The translations under genes were made by a program, and so were the position numbers. Shown here piece by piece: positions 1-9,580 of a stretch of DNA of 64,000 nt. This stretch comes from Odoribacter sp. Lineage in GTDB: Bacteria; Bacteroidota; Bacteroidia; Bacteroidales; Prolixibacteraceae. Every line of letters begins with the position of its first letter. Position 1 is the first letter of the stretch. The notes below the pieces were generated by a model. That model worked only from the letters and a program-made list of their open reading frames with translations. It searched no databases and was not told the origin of the DNA. The stretch is from positions 1 through 64,000 of the forward strand of contig PNOH01000005.1 of assembly GCA_013824715.1 (NCBI GenBank), given 5' to 3'.

Positions 1-19
1 ATATTTAGCAAACTATATA

Positions 20-59
20 AAAAGAGTGTTTCCATAGAAGTGGACACTCTTTTTTTTTG
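20..59. terminator. Rho-independent-type hairpin (AGAGTGT...ACACTCT + T9)
   Basis: 7-bp stem 23-29/44-50 followed by T-run; A-run on other side so could be bidirectional. Confidence 0.6.
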
Positions 60-143
60 TCAGATTGCCAAACTGTCCCCAGATTTTTCGAAGAACATGA
101 TTGTATATCAGGAGAAGTGAGTATTTGAAATCAACAAACGTAA

Positions 144-384
144 TCACACTAAATCATCCAGGCAAAGAAAGTCGAGCAAGTGCATGTGCCTGATGCCTTT
201 GTAGGTGGTTATTGCCGGAAAATCGTCCATCGTTACCACATACTTAGGGTAGTTATCGCGTATGGCCAATAAGTTGCCAAATTCCCAAATATTTTTCGCC
301 GCTTTCGAATATCTTTTTCCCCTGCATATCCTGTCGTTTTGCACCTGAAACGAAATAAGCCTGTTCGAGATAAGCTATATTCAT
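144..384 (-). pseudogene. Degenerate C-terminal fragment of a DUF4143-type AAA ATPase
   Basis: Minus-strand MNIAYLEQAYFVSGAKRQDMQGKKIFESGEKYL in one frame and EFGNLLAIRDNYPKYVVTMDDF...IRHMHLLDFLCLDDLV in another; both resemble parts of the DUF4143 C-terminus but the intervening sequence is missing. Confidence 0.6.
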
Positions 385-563
385 GTTCAGTACACTTAAT
401 GTTTTATGCAAATATGCAACATTTGTATAGTATAGTGAACGAAATGGTTAAGGTAAAATTGTAAAAATAAAAAATTTTGCCTCCGCTGGCGCTGGTATTA
501 ATTTGGGCCTAAATCTAAAAAAAACAATTCAGGCAGAATAACCTCCATGAATACCACTTACAT

Positions 564-2231
564 TTGCAGCTTCAATATTTGATGGGAATGGAACCAGTCT
601 TTCTACCGAAAACATGGAGCCTTTTCAAAAAAGGCCTCTTATTTAAAAACTTATCAAACGACATCTTTGCCGGAATAATTGTTGGAATAGTTGCCCTTCC
701 TCTGGCTATTGCGTTTGCCGTGGCTTCCGGGGTATCTCCTGAAAAAGGAATAATCACGGCAGTGGTAGCTGGTTTTCTGATTGCAGTACTGGGAGGCAGT
801 CGGGTTCAGATTGGCGGCCCAACCGGTGCATTCATTATAATTGTTTATGGTATTTTGCAAAAATATGGCATCAATGGCTTAATTATTTCAACTATTCTGG
901 CTGGCCTTATGCTGATTGCATTCGGTTTTCTTCGTTTGGGATCAATCCTGAAATTCTTTCCTCATCCTTTAATTGTCGGGTTCACCAGTGGTATAGCGCT
1001 GGTCATTTTTTCAACACAGATTAAAGACGCAATGGGCTTGCCAATCGAAAAACTTCCGGCTGAATTTATTGCAAAGTGGGAAGTTTACTTTCAGCAATTG
1101 CAGAATTTTAATCAGACAGCAGTCCTTATCGCAATCGGAACCATTCTGATCACGGTTTTCTCCGGAAGGTTAATCCCTAAAATTCCGGGATCATTTATTG
1201 CGATTGTTGTTATGACCTTAATTGTCTCGATTTTTGGACTTGAGGTTAGCACAATCCAAAGTGTTTTTGGAGCAATCCCGAATAGTTTTCAATTGACATT
1301 TCCTACGATCCGATTCGACGAGCTTGGCCAATATATGCAACCTGCGCTTACCATTGCCTTGCTGGGTGCAATCGAGTCGTTGCTTTCGGCAGTCGTCGCC
1401 GATGGGATGATCAGTAGCAACCATCGTTCGAATACTGAACTGATTGCTCAGGGAATTGCCAATGTGGTAACCCCGTTTTTCGGCGGAATTCCGGCTACCG
1501 GAGCCATTGCCCGTACCGCAACCAATGTCAGGAACAACGGTCGAACCCCGGTTTCAGGTATCACACATGCCTTTACACTTTTACTCATTATGTTGTTTTT
1601 CGGCAAATGGGCCATTCTGATTCCAATGCCTTGTCTGGCCGGAATCCTGATTGTGGTGGCCTGGAACATGAGCGAGATGAAGTCATTCTTTTCGATACTG
1701 AAAGGTCACAAATATGATATATTTATACTCCTCACTACTTTCATTCTGACTGTTTTTGTGGATTTGACTGTTGCTATCGAGGTTGGAGTAGTACTTTCAT
1801 CCTTATTGTTTATGCAGCGGATGTCAAGCCTTAGCAAGGTAATCCCGATCGAAACCGAATCGGATACACTGGAAAATTATGCTGATATTCCGAAGGGAGT
1901 CGAAATATTCGAAATCAGTGGCCCATTCTTTTTTGCAGCCGCCCGTCGGTACGAAGAAACCCTGAAGGAAATCAGCCACACCTCAAAAGTGGTGATAATC
2001 CGAATGAGGCATGTGCCATTTATTGATGGAACCGGCTTGCGCAACCTGAAACAAACCCTCAAAGATCTGAAGTCGCGGAGAATCCAGATAATTCTTTCAG
2101 GAGTTCAGCCTGAAGTGCTTGAAGAGCTTCAAAAAGGCGGGATCAGCGAGTTAATTGGGCCTTTGAATATCTGTGCTAATTTTGATCTTGCATTGGCCCG
2201 GATGGAGTTGATCATGAAAAAACAAGTGTGA
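564..2231 (+). CDS. SulP family inorganic anion transporter with C-terminal STAS domain
   Basis: 555 aa, multi-TM; GSRVQIGGPTGAFIIIV motif; STAS-like C-terminus (VPFIDGTGLRNL). Confidence 0.9.
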   Translation: MQLQYLMGMEPVFLPKTWSLFKKGLLFKNLSNDIFAGIIVGIVALPLAIAFAVASGVSPEKGIITAVVAGFLIAVLGGSRVQIGGPTGAFIIIVYGILQKYGINGLIISTILAGLMLIAFGFLRLGSILKFFPHPLIVGFTSGIALVIFSTQIKDAMGLPIEKLPAEFIAKWEVYFQQLQNFNQTAVLIAIGTILITVFSGRLIPKIPGSFIAIVVMTLIVSIFGLEVSTIQSVFGAIPNSFQLTFPTIRFDELGQYMQPALTIALLGAIESLLSAVVADGMISSNHRSNTELIAQGIANVVTPFFGGIPATGAIARTATNVRNNGRTPVSGITHAFTLLLIMLFFGKWAILIPMPCLAGILIVVAWNMSEMKSFFSILKGHKYDIFILLTTFILTVFVDLTVAIEVGVVLSSLLFMQRMSSLSKVIPIETESDTLENYADIPKGVEIFEISGPFFFAAARRYEETLKEISHTSKVVIIRMRHVPFIDGTGLRNLKQTLKDLKSRRIQIILSGVQPEVLEELQKGGISELIGPLNICANFDLALARMELIMKKQV

Positions 2232-2251
2232 AAAGAAAGTATTGAGATTGA

Positions 2252-2707
2252 CTAAGTCAGGATTGTTGAAAAATCTGGTATCTCCGTGCAAAAAGCATAG
2301 GTATTGTCACTATAATTGATCCGACAGCAGAAATGTTCCATTCCGTTGCTTACAATCAGAAATTTCACTTTCAACTGCATGTTGTACCTGACAATCTGGT
2401 CGAATGATTGCTGGCTTATTTTTACTTCAGGAGCTTTAAATTCAGCTACCAAAACCGGATTTCCTGATCGATCAAATATAATCATATCAGCACGTTGCGG
2501 ATTGTTGTTCACTTTTACCCCGACTTCGATGGCAATTAATGATACCGGATAGTTTTTCTTCTGAATCAGAAACTGCACAAAATTCTGACGTACCCATTCT
2601 TCCGGGGTAAGCCGTACAAATTTTTTCCGGAGCGAATCAAAAATTAAAGATTTTTCTTCTTTGTTTTTGATTCTGAAAGAATATTCGGGCAAATTCAATT
2701 TTTGCAT
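2252..2707 (-). CDS. Stand-alone HsdR N-terminal-domain (PD-(D/E)XK-type) protein
   Basis: RADMIIFDRSGNPVLVAEFKAPE: D...EFK nuclease-like motif; typical small Bacteroidota protein next to holA. Confidence 0.75.
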   Translation of the reverse strand: MQKLNLPEYSFRIKNKEEKSLIFDSLRKKFVRLTPEEWVRQNFVQFLIQKKNYPVSLIAIEVGVKVNNNPQRADMIIFDRSGNPVLVAEFKAPEVKISQQSFDQIVRYNMQLKVKFLIVSNGMEHFCCRINYSDNTYAFCTEIPDFSTILT

Positions 2708-2790
2708 GATGAAGCCAACAAAGTTTGTATTTTTGTCTGAAATCCGAAATCAAAATAACGAATAAAAGTTCGGAGTAACAGAAAATTGAC

Positions 2791-2872
2791 CATTATACTA
2801 TTTACAATTTACCATTAAACGCTTCTTGTAGTGAATAATTAGTAAATGGTAAATAATCAAATAGTAAATAAT
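2791..2872. repeat. Imperfect inverted repeat built of TTTAC/ATGGTAAAT words
   Basis: CATTATACTATTTACAATTTACCATTAA vs TAGTAAATGGTAAATAATCAAATAGTAAATAAT. Confidence 0.7.
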
Positions 2873-2875
2873 TTC

Positions 2876-3646
2876 ATGAAAACAAAAGAAGAAATTGTAG
2901 CAAACTGGCTTCCCCGTTATACCGGAAGGCCTTTGGATGAGTTTGATGATTTAATTCTGCTGACTAATTTTCACCTGTATGTGGATATGTTCGCCAGGAA
3001 ATTTGGTGTTCCGGTTATCGGAGAAAATAAAAACATGCCCAATGCCAGCGCTGAAGGAATTACGATTATCAACTTTGGAATGGGCAGCCCGAATGCTGCA
3101 ACAGTGATGGACCTTTTAAGTGCAGTACATCCAAAGGCAGTTCTTTTTTTAGGCAAATGCGGTGGCCTGAAACCAAAAAACCAACTGGGCGATTTTATCC
3201 TGCCGATTGCTGCCATCCGAAGCGAAGGAACTTCAAACGATTATTTACCGCCTGAAATACCGGCGCTTCCGGCATTTAACCTTCAACGTGCTGTTTCGAC
3301 TGCCATCCGCAACCGGAAACACGATTACTGGACTGGTGTTGTTTATACCACCAACAAACGCGTTTGGGAATATGACGAGCGTTTTAAAAAATACCTGGAA
3401 AAATCGAGGGCCATGGCTATTGACATGGAAACAGCAACCATATTTACTGTTGGTTTTTGCAACCAAATCCCTTCCGGGGCTTTATTGCTTGTATCCGACC
3501 AACCTATGATTTCAACTGGCGTGAAAACTGAAGCAAGCGATCAGATTGTTTCAAATACCTTTGTGAAGGAACATCTGGAAACTGGAATTGATGCACTTCT
3601 TGAGATAAAGAACAACGGAGAGTCGGTCAAACACCTGAAATTTTAA
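2876..3646 (+). CDS. amn: AMP nucleosidase
   Basis: MKTKEEIVANWLPRYTGRPLDEF...; PNP-like fold motifs (GMGSPNAATVMDLL, DMETATIF). Upstream ORF start at 2846 lies in a repeat, so 2876 is preferred. Confidence 0.85.
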   Translation: MKTKEEIVANWLPRYTGRPLDEFDDLILLTNFHLYVDMFARKFGVPVIGENKNMPNASAEGITIINFGMGSPNAATVMDLLSAVHPKAVLFLGKCGGLKPKNQLGDFILPIAAIRSEGTSNDYLPPEIPALPAFNLQRAVSTAIRNRKHDYWTGVVYTTNKRVWEYDERFKKYLEKSRAMAIDMETATIFTVGFCNQIPSGALLLVSDQPMISTGVKTEASDQIVSNTFVKEHLETGIDALLEIKNNGESVKHLKF

Positions 3647-3654
3647 AATCGTCT

Positions 3655-4659
3655 ATGGCAATATCTTTTGAAGAAATAATAAGCAACCTGCAAAAAAAAA
3701 TCTACCACCCCATCTACTTTCTAATGGGTGAGGAAGCCTACTTTATCGATAAAATCAGCAACTACATTACAGACCATGTACTTTCTGACGCTGAAAAAGG
3801 GTTTAACCAGTCGGTCCTTTACGGAAAAGACCTTGAGCCGCACACTATCATGGCCAATGCCCGCCGGTTTCCGATGATGGCCAACCACCAGGTGATTGTT
3901 GTACGGGAAGCCCAGAACATCAGAAAAATTGAGGAACTTGAAAGTTATGCCCAAAATCCATTAAGCTCAACCATTCTGGTTATCAATTACAAGTATAAAA
4001 CCATCGACAAACGGAAAACATTCGCCAGGCTGATTGATCAGAAAGGCGTACTTTTCGAGTCAAAAAAGATATACGACAATCAACTTCCGGCCTGGATTTC
4101 TTCGTACCTGAAGAACCTGAATTATACCATTGCGCCGCAGGCCGCTGTCATGATCGCCGAATATTTGGGCGCTGATTTGGGCAAAGTAGCCAATGAGTTG
4201 GACAAATTGGTTATTTCATTGCCTGCCGGCTCACAGATAACACCCGATCAGGTTGAAAAAAATATCGGGATCAGCAAGGAGTTTAACGCTTTCGAGCTTC
4301 AGAATGCTTTGGGCGAACGCAATCTCCTGAAGGCAAACCGGATTATTAACTATTTCGGGGCCAATCCATCTACAAATCCTTTTCCGGTTGTTATTTCATC
4401 CTTGTTTGGATATTTCTCGAAAGTGCTGAATTACCATTTTCTGGAAGATAAATCACAAAACAATGTGGCTTCTGTTCTCGGAGTTGTTCCATTCTTCGTA
4501 AAAAACTATGTGGTTGCGGCAAAGAATTACAACATTAAAAAACTGGTCGAAATTATTTCAATCCTGCGCGAATTTGACATGAAATCAAAAGGCTCGGGTA
4601 ATGTTTCATCATCGCCGGCCGACCTGCAGCGTGAAATGATATACCGAATTTTACATTAA
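3655..4659 (+). CDS. holA: DNA polymerase III subunit delta
   Basis: 334 aa; FLMGEEAYFIDKI, LGADLGKVANELDKL motifs. Confidence 0.9.
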   Translation: MAISFEEIISNLQKKIYHPIYFLMGEEAYFIDKISNYITDHVLSDAEKGFNQSVLYGKDLEPHTIMANARRFPMMANHQVIVVREAQNIRKIEELESYAQNPLSSTILVINYKYKTIDKRKTFARLIDQKGVLFESKKIYDNQLPAWISSYLKNLNYTIAPQAAVMIAEYLGADLGKVANELDKLVISLPAGSQITPDQVEKNIGISKEFNAFELQNALGERNLLKANRIINYFGANPSTNPFPVVISSLFGYFSKVLNYHFLEDKSQNNVASVLGVVPFFVKNYVVAAKNYNIKKLVEIISILREFDMKSKGSGNVSSSPADLQREMIYRILH

Positions 4660-4671
4660 ACGATATACTAT

Positions 4672-5280
4672 ATGACTATTATTCTGATTGTGATTACTGT
4701 AGCTGTTTCCTATGCCGCATTTAATTCGCTTAAACTAATGGAACTTCTTCAGTTCAACGCCAGTAAAATATTTTACAAAAAAGAATATCACCGGCTGGTT
4801 ACCCACGCCTTTGTTCATGCAAACTGGGAGCACCTCCTGGTGAATATGATTGTTTTGTTTTCGTTCGGTCTGGCAATCGAGAAGTATTTTAAATACAACT
4901 TCGGGAATAATCATATCCTTTATTTTTTTCTTCTTTATTTTGGGGGCATCCTGACTTCAAATATTTATGCGCTCTTTAAACACCGGAAAAACTATTTTTA
5001 CAATGCTGTTGGGGCCTCTGGTGCAGTTGCTTCCGTACTTTTTGCTTCCATTTTCTTCGATCCATGGAATAAGATTTATTTCTTTGGAATATTGCCTATT
5101 CCGGGAATTGTCTTTGGAGCATTATACCTGGTTTATTCGTACCAGATGAGCAACAAACAAAAAGATAATGTGGCCCATGATGCCCATTTTCTTGGTTCCC
5201 TTTTTGGTTTTATTTTTCCAATTTTACTGAATCCAAGACTCTTTGAAATATTTTTAGACAAACTCTTTGGGCTAATATGA
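4672..5280 (+). CDS. Rhomboid family intramembrane serine protease
   Basis: HANWEHLLVNM, GASGAVASV, AHDAHFLGSLFGF. Confidence 0.85.
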   Translation: MTIILIVITVAVSYAAFNSLKLMELLQFNASKIFYKKEYHRLVTHAFVHANWEHLLVNMIVLFSFGLAIEKYFKYNFGNNHILYFFLLYFGGILTSNIYALFKHRKNYFYNAVGASGAVASVLFASIFFDPWNKIYFFGILPIPGIVFGALYLVYSYQMSNKQKDNVAHDAHFLGSLFGFIFPILLNPRLFEIFLDKLFGLI

Positions 5281-5768
5281 GTGGAAAGGCTATTTTCCTT
5301 GACCGCGATGGTGTTTTAATCGAAAACAGCGATCATTATTACATCTGGAAACAGGAACAAATCAGGTTTGTTGATGGAGTTTTTGATAACTTGAAATGTC
5401 TGCTTCTGAAGGGATATCAATTATTCATAATTTCCAATCAGGGTGGGATTTCAAAAGGATTATATTCGAAAGATGATATTTTGAACTTACATGCCGCACT
5501 GTTACAAACTTTCAGGAATTTTCAGATTGAGATTACAGAAATTGTTTTTTGTCCGCATCATCCTGAAATTGAAAAATGTATTTGCCGGAAACCCGACTCG
5601 CTTATGATTGAAAAACTATTTTCCAAATACAAATTGAGCAAGGAAGAATCGTACCTGATCGGCGACAGCAAATCGGACATGGAAGCCGCACAAAAAGCAG
5701 GCATACAGAAAATAAAGATCAATTCAAATCAAAATATGTATCCGTTTATTTCTTTTTTGATCGGATGA
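5277..5768 (+). CDS. HAD-IIIA family hydrolase (histidinol-phosphatase / GmhB-like)
   Basis: FLDRDGVLIEN, ISNQGGISKG, CICRKPD, IGDSKSDMEAA; ATGA overlap with upstream gene. Confidence 0.85.
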   Translation: MSGKAIFLDRDGVLIENSDHYYIWKQEQIRFVDGVFDNLKCLLLKGYQLFIISNQGGISKGLYSKDDILNLHAALLQTFRNFQIEITEIVFCPHHPEIEKCICRKPDSLMIEKLFSKYKLSKEESYLIGDSKSDMEAAQKAGIQKIKINSNQNMYPFISFLIG

Positions 5769-6592
5769 ACAAAGGCAAATACATTTTAGTCAATGGTATA
5801 TTTGTCTTAACTGATGAATACCGGATTTCGATTCAGGAATCGGAAGCATTTTTATTCGCTGAAAAAATAAGGGCAGTACGTACTAATTTCCCATTCTTTA
5901 GCGAAACCCTTGAAATAATCAAACTTAAATTACTCCTTTTTAACCAGTCGTTTCCTGAATTTACCGACCGCGGTGGCGCTGGTTTAAGACGGCAGCTCGA
6001 ACGGACATTAACTAAAAATAAGCTTTTTTTAGGGGCAGTATTTACCATTTCTTTCAGGTTAATAAATGAAATGATTCAATATACGATACTGTCTGAAAAA
6101 TTTGAACAATCTGATTTTGAATTGAATGAAAAAGGCCTGTTTATTGAAATCTTTGATAAAATAAAGAAGCCGTCATCATCACTTTCGAATTTATCGCTGG
6201 GTTCTGAAATCTATTGGAACATAGCCTGGAATCATTTAAGAAATTCGGTGGCAGACCAATTATTGTTTGTGAATACTGAAGATCATATCATCGAAGCTCT
6301 TGAAGTGAACATTTACATCATCAATGGAGACCGGATTAGGGGCGCCAGTTGTGAGCATGGCGCTTATCTGGATATCACTCAAGCTCTTTTACATGAAATA
6401 TTCGGCAAATTAAACCTGAGGTATTCGGAGAATGAAGAAATAACCATTCATGATATTCGTTCGGCTGAAGAAATAATGACTGTAAATGCCATTGAAGGGA
6501 TAAGATGGATTGTTGGATTTGAAGGCAAACGGTTTTTTAACCATACGATCCGGAAAATAAGCGAAATTTTTGGAAGAAGCCTGCTTAGTTAA
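5765..6592 (+). CDS. Aminotransferase class IV-like protein (4-amino-4-deoxychorismate lyase/BCAT fold)
   Basis: Overall pattern of class IV aminotransferase (ASCEHGAYLDITQALLHEI, IRSAEEIMTVNAIEGIRWIVGF). Confidence 0.65.
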   Translation: MNKGKYILVNGIFVLTDEYRISIQESEAFLFAEKIRAVRTNFPFFSETLEIIKLKLLLFNQSFPEFTDRGGAGLRRQLERTLTKNKLFLGAVFTISFRLINEMIQYTILSEKFEQSDFELNEKGLFIEIFDKIKKPSSSLSNLSLGSEIYWNIAWNHLRNSVADQLLFVNTEDHIIEALEVNIYIINGDRIRGASCEHGAYLDITQALLHEIFGKLNLRYSENEEITIHDIRSAEEIMTVNAIEGIRWIVGFEGKRFFNHTIRKISEIFGRSLLS

Positions 6593-7175
6593 GGGAAGGA
6601 TTTTCCGGAAAGTTTTCCCACATGCTGTACTTACCGCCCATTGACCTGACTGATTGTGCCCACATCACATTTTCATCAATAGTCATCAGATCGGCCTGCG
6701 GAATATCGGCAACCAGCCACGAATTCTGGGCAATTTCTTCTTCAAGCTGACCGGCATCCCAACCCGAATAGCCCAAAAAGAACCGTACCTGCTGCGAATT
6801 TACCAGACCTAATTTAATCTGAAGTTTAAGCGCTTCAAAATCACCGCCCCAATAAAGATTTTCTTTAATCTTGATACTTCCGGGTATGGAGTCGCCAAGT
6901 GTGTGGATGAAGTAAATAGAATCAGTTCCTACAGGTCCTCCAATGTGGATTTCAGAATCGAAGTCGGGGAAATTAGCAAAAAGATCTTCAACCGGATAAT
7001 CAACTTTTTTATTCAGGATAAAACCAACAGCGCCTTTTTCACCGTATGATGCCAGGAGAATGATTGACCGGTTAAAGTAACTTCCGGCCAGAAAAGGTTC
7101 AGCAATCAGTATATGTCCCTGACTCGGGGCTACATGATTGGTCTCTATCCGGAATATGTTTGTATTAATTTTCAT
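6585..7175 (-). CDS. YqgE/AlgH family protein
   Basis: GHILIAEPFLAGSYFNRSIILLASYGEKGAVGFILNK; FLGYSGWDAGQLEEEI. Confidence 0.93.
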   Translation of the reverse strand: MKINTNIFRIETNHVAPSQGHILIAEPFLAGSYFNRSIILLASYGEKGAVGFILNKKVDYPVEDLFANFPDFDSEIHIGGPVGTDSIYFIHTLGDSIPGSIKIKENLYWGGDFEALKLQIKLGLVNSQQVRFFLGYSGWDAGQLEEEIAQNSWLVADIPQADLMTIDENVMWAQSVRSMGGKYSMWENFPENPSLN

Positions 7176-7365
7176 CGGTCAAACTTCGTTCAAGAAATAT
7201 AGTAATTCTCTTTCTCTTTTCAAAGGAAAAATTCATTTTCAGATAAAAATAAGCAAATACTTAGAAGAATGTTAGTTATGGAAGTTGAAAATAAAACTTG
7301 TAAGTAAAATTACGTCAAAAGACGAGAGATAGTTGCCAAATAAAAGATTGAAATGTCTTAATATT

Positions 7366-7644
7366 TTAGTTTTCTTCTACGATTACATAAATTTCCTCGT
7401 CGGCCTTTTTCATTAAAAACTGTTCACGCGCAAACTTTTCCAGATTGGCATCATTGGTTTGCAACTCGTATAATTTTCGTTTATCTGCTTCAATTTTTTG
7501 TTTGTAAAAATTAACCTGTGCTTCAAGCAGTGCGAGTTCTTGCCTGTTTTGTAAATGTTGCCGCAAATTATTCTCATCGAAAAACATGATCCAAACCAAA
7601 AATCCCACCAGGGTAATAAGGTATTTATTAAAGATTGGTCTCAT
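7366..7644 (-). CDS. FtsB/DivIC-like septum formation initiator
   Basis: N-terminal TM then coiled coil, small basic protein (MRPIFNKYLITLVGFLVWIMFFDENNLRQHLQNRQELALLEAQ); ORF track start at 7713 likely too early. Confidence 0.75.
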   Translation of the reverse strand: MRPIFNKYLITLVGFLVWIMFFDENNLRQHLQNRQELALLEAQVNFYKQKIEADKRKLYELQTNDANLEKFAREQFLMKKADEEIYVIVEEN

Positions 7645-7715
7645 GATTTTAATTCCTAATTCTGTGGCTTCCATCGTGATGATTTTAAACAAAAATAGAA
7701 TTTTCCCGGACAAAA

Positions 7716-7747
7716 AAAAAGGAGATGAAATAAATCATCTCCTTTTT
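7716..7747. terminator. Bidirectional hairpin AAAAAGGAGATGA/TCATCTCCTTTTT
   Basis: 13-bp perfect stem with A/T tails between two minus-strand genes. Confidence 0.8.
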
Positions 7748-7763
7748 GCTAAAATTATTATTC

Positions 7764-9401
7764 TTATTCCTGATCAGGCAAAAAGTTCGGATAAGTATAA
7801 TTTCCGGGCGGAACAAAATTTTCTTTTATGGTCCGGATGGATGTCCAACGAAGGAAATTGAATATTGAACCAGCTTTATCGTTAGTTCCTGATCCTCGGG
7901 CCCCACCGAAAGGTTGCTGGCCAACTGTTGCGCCTGTTGGTTTGTCGTTGATGTAAAAGTTTCCGGCAGCGTTTTCGAGACGTTTGGTAATTCGCTCAAT
8001 ATTATACCGGTCTTGCGAGAAAATGGCGCCTGTTAATGCGTAGATCGATGTTTTATCCAGAATCTCAAGTGTTTGGTCTATTTCTTCATCAGGATAAACA
8101 TAAACTGTCAGAATAGGTCCGAATAATTCTTCGACCATGGTAATATAATCTGCTTTTCTGGCAAGAATAACGGTTGGTTCAATAAAATACCCAACGGTCT
8201 TATCGCATTTTCCCCCAAATAAAACTTCGGCATCCTCATCTTTTCGGGCTTGTTCAATAAAACCGGCAAGTTTGTCGAATGAAGGTTCGTCAATAACTGC
8301 ATTAATAAAATTGGTAAAATCTTCGGGTGGTCCCATTTTAACGGTTGCCAATTCGCGCCCTAAACGGTCACGGACCTCGTCCCAAATACTTTGAGAGATA
8401 TAGGCCCTGGAAGCAGCGGAGCATTTTTGTCCCTGATATTCGAAGGAACCGCGAAGCAAAGCAATGGCAACAGCTTGTGGATCAGCAGTCGGATCGGCAA
8501 AAATGAAGTCTTTGCCGCCGGTTTCGCCAACAATTCGAGGATATGACTTGTATTTGTAAATGTTTTCGCCAATTGTTTTCCAGATACTTTGGAATACTCC
8601 GGTTGAGCCAGTAAAGTGAATACCTGCAAAATCAGGTGATTGAAGAACTACGTCAGCCGCAACCGGACCACCTGCATATACCAGATTAATGACGCCGTCA
8701 GGTAATCCTGCTTCCTGAAGTACCTCCATAATTACGGCTGCCGAATAAACAGCAGTTTTTGAAGGTTTCCAAACGACCACATTTCCCATCATGGCCGGTG
8801 CTGCCGGTAAGTTTCCGGCGATTGAAGTAAAATTGAAAGGTGTTAATGCAAAAATAAATCCTTCCAAAGATCTGAATTCATTATAATTCCAGATTCCGGG
8901 AGCTGATGCTGGTTGCATTTTATAAATATCGGTCATGCATTTTACTCCGAACCTGAAGAAATCAGCCATTTCGCAGGCAGCATCTATTTCAGCCTGATAG
9001 GCATTTTTCGATTGCCCAAGCATGGTTGCGGCATTTATTTTGGCCCGGTATGGCCCGGCAAACAAATCGGCAGCTTTCAGGAAAATGGCTGCACGATGGT
9101 GCCACGCCATTGAATTCCACTTCCCGCGGGCCATCATGGCGGCATCAATGGCCATTTGCACGTGTGAAGAATCTCCCTGATAATAATAGCCCAGTGTGTG
9201 TTTAATGTCATGAGGTGGGAACATTCTTACACGCCGGTCAGTGGTCACTTCTTTTCCACCAATAATCATTGGCAATTCAAGTTCTGCTGACCTTAGCTGA
9301 TTGAGCATTTCCTTTAACTCTGTTCTTTCAGGGGAACCCGGTGCGTAGCTTTTTATAGGTTCATTCCTTACTTCAGGAATATTAAAAAATCCTTTCGACA
9401 T
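7764..9401 (-). CDS. pruA: L-glutamate gamma-semialdehyde dehydrogenase (1-pyrroline-5-carboxylate dehydrogenase)
   Basis: 545 aa aldehyde dehydrogenase; FTGSTGVFQSIW, ETGGKDF, YQGQKCSAASR. Confidence 0.93.
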   Translation of the reverse strand: MSKGFFNIPEVRNEPIKSYAPGSPERTELKEMLNQLRSAELELPMIIGGKEVTTDRRVRMFPPHDIKHTLGYYYQGDSSHVQMAIDAAMMARGKWNSMAWHHRAAIFLKAADLFAGPYRAKINAATMLGQSKNAYQAEIDAACEMADFFRFGVKCMTDIYKMQPASAPGIWNYNEFRSLEGFIFALTPFNFTSIAGNLPAAPAMMGNVVVWKPSKTAVYSAAVIMEVLQEAGLPDGVINLVYAGGPVAADVVLQSPDFAGIHFTGSTGVFQSIWKTIGENIYKYKSYPRIVGETGGKDFIFADPTADPQAVAIALLRGSFEYQGQKCSAASRAYISQSIWDEVRDRLGRELATVKMGPPEDFTNFINAVIDEPSFDKLAGFIEQARKDEDAEVLFGGKCDKTVGYFIEPTVILARKADYITMVEELFGPILTVYVYPDEEIDQTLEILDKTSIYALTGAIFSQDRYNIERITKRLENAAGNFYINDKPTGATVGQQPFGGARGSGTNDKAGSIFNFLRWTSIRTIKENFVPPGNYTYPNFLPDQE

Positions 9402-9580
9402 AAATTTATGTTTTATTGAGATTGATTTATAATTTATAACTGCAAAACTAGGTTTTCAGTACAGTTTAATTCCTAATAAAAATCACCTTTCGATTTTCCA
9501 AGTAAATTGCGCCAAACATGTTTAGATTCTAAATTTTACTATATTTATTCCCTCGAAAAACTGAATGTTGACGCAATTTC

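Noticed and set aside
144-344. 66-aa ORF as a functional gene
   Set aside because: Explained better as a frameshifted DUF4143 fragment; upstream homology is in another frame.
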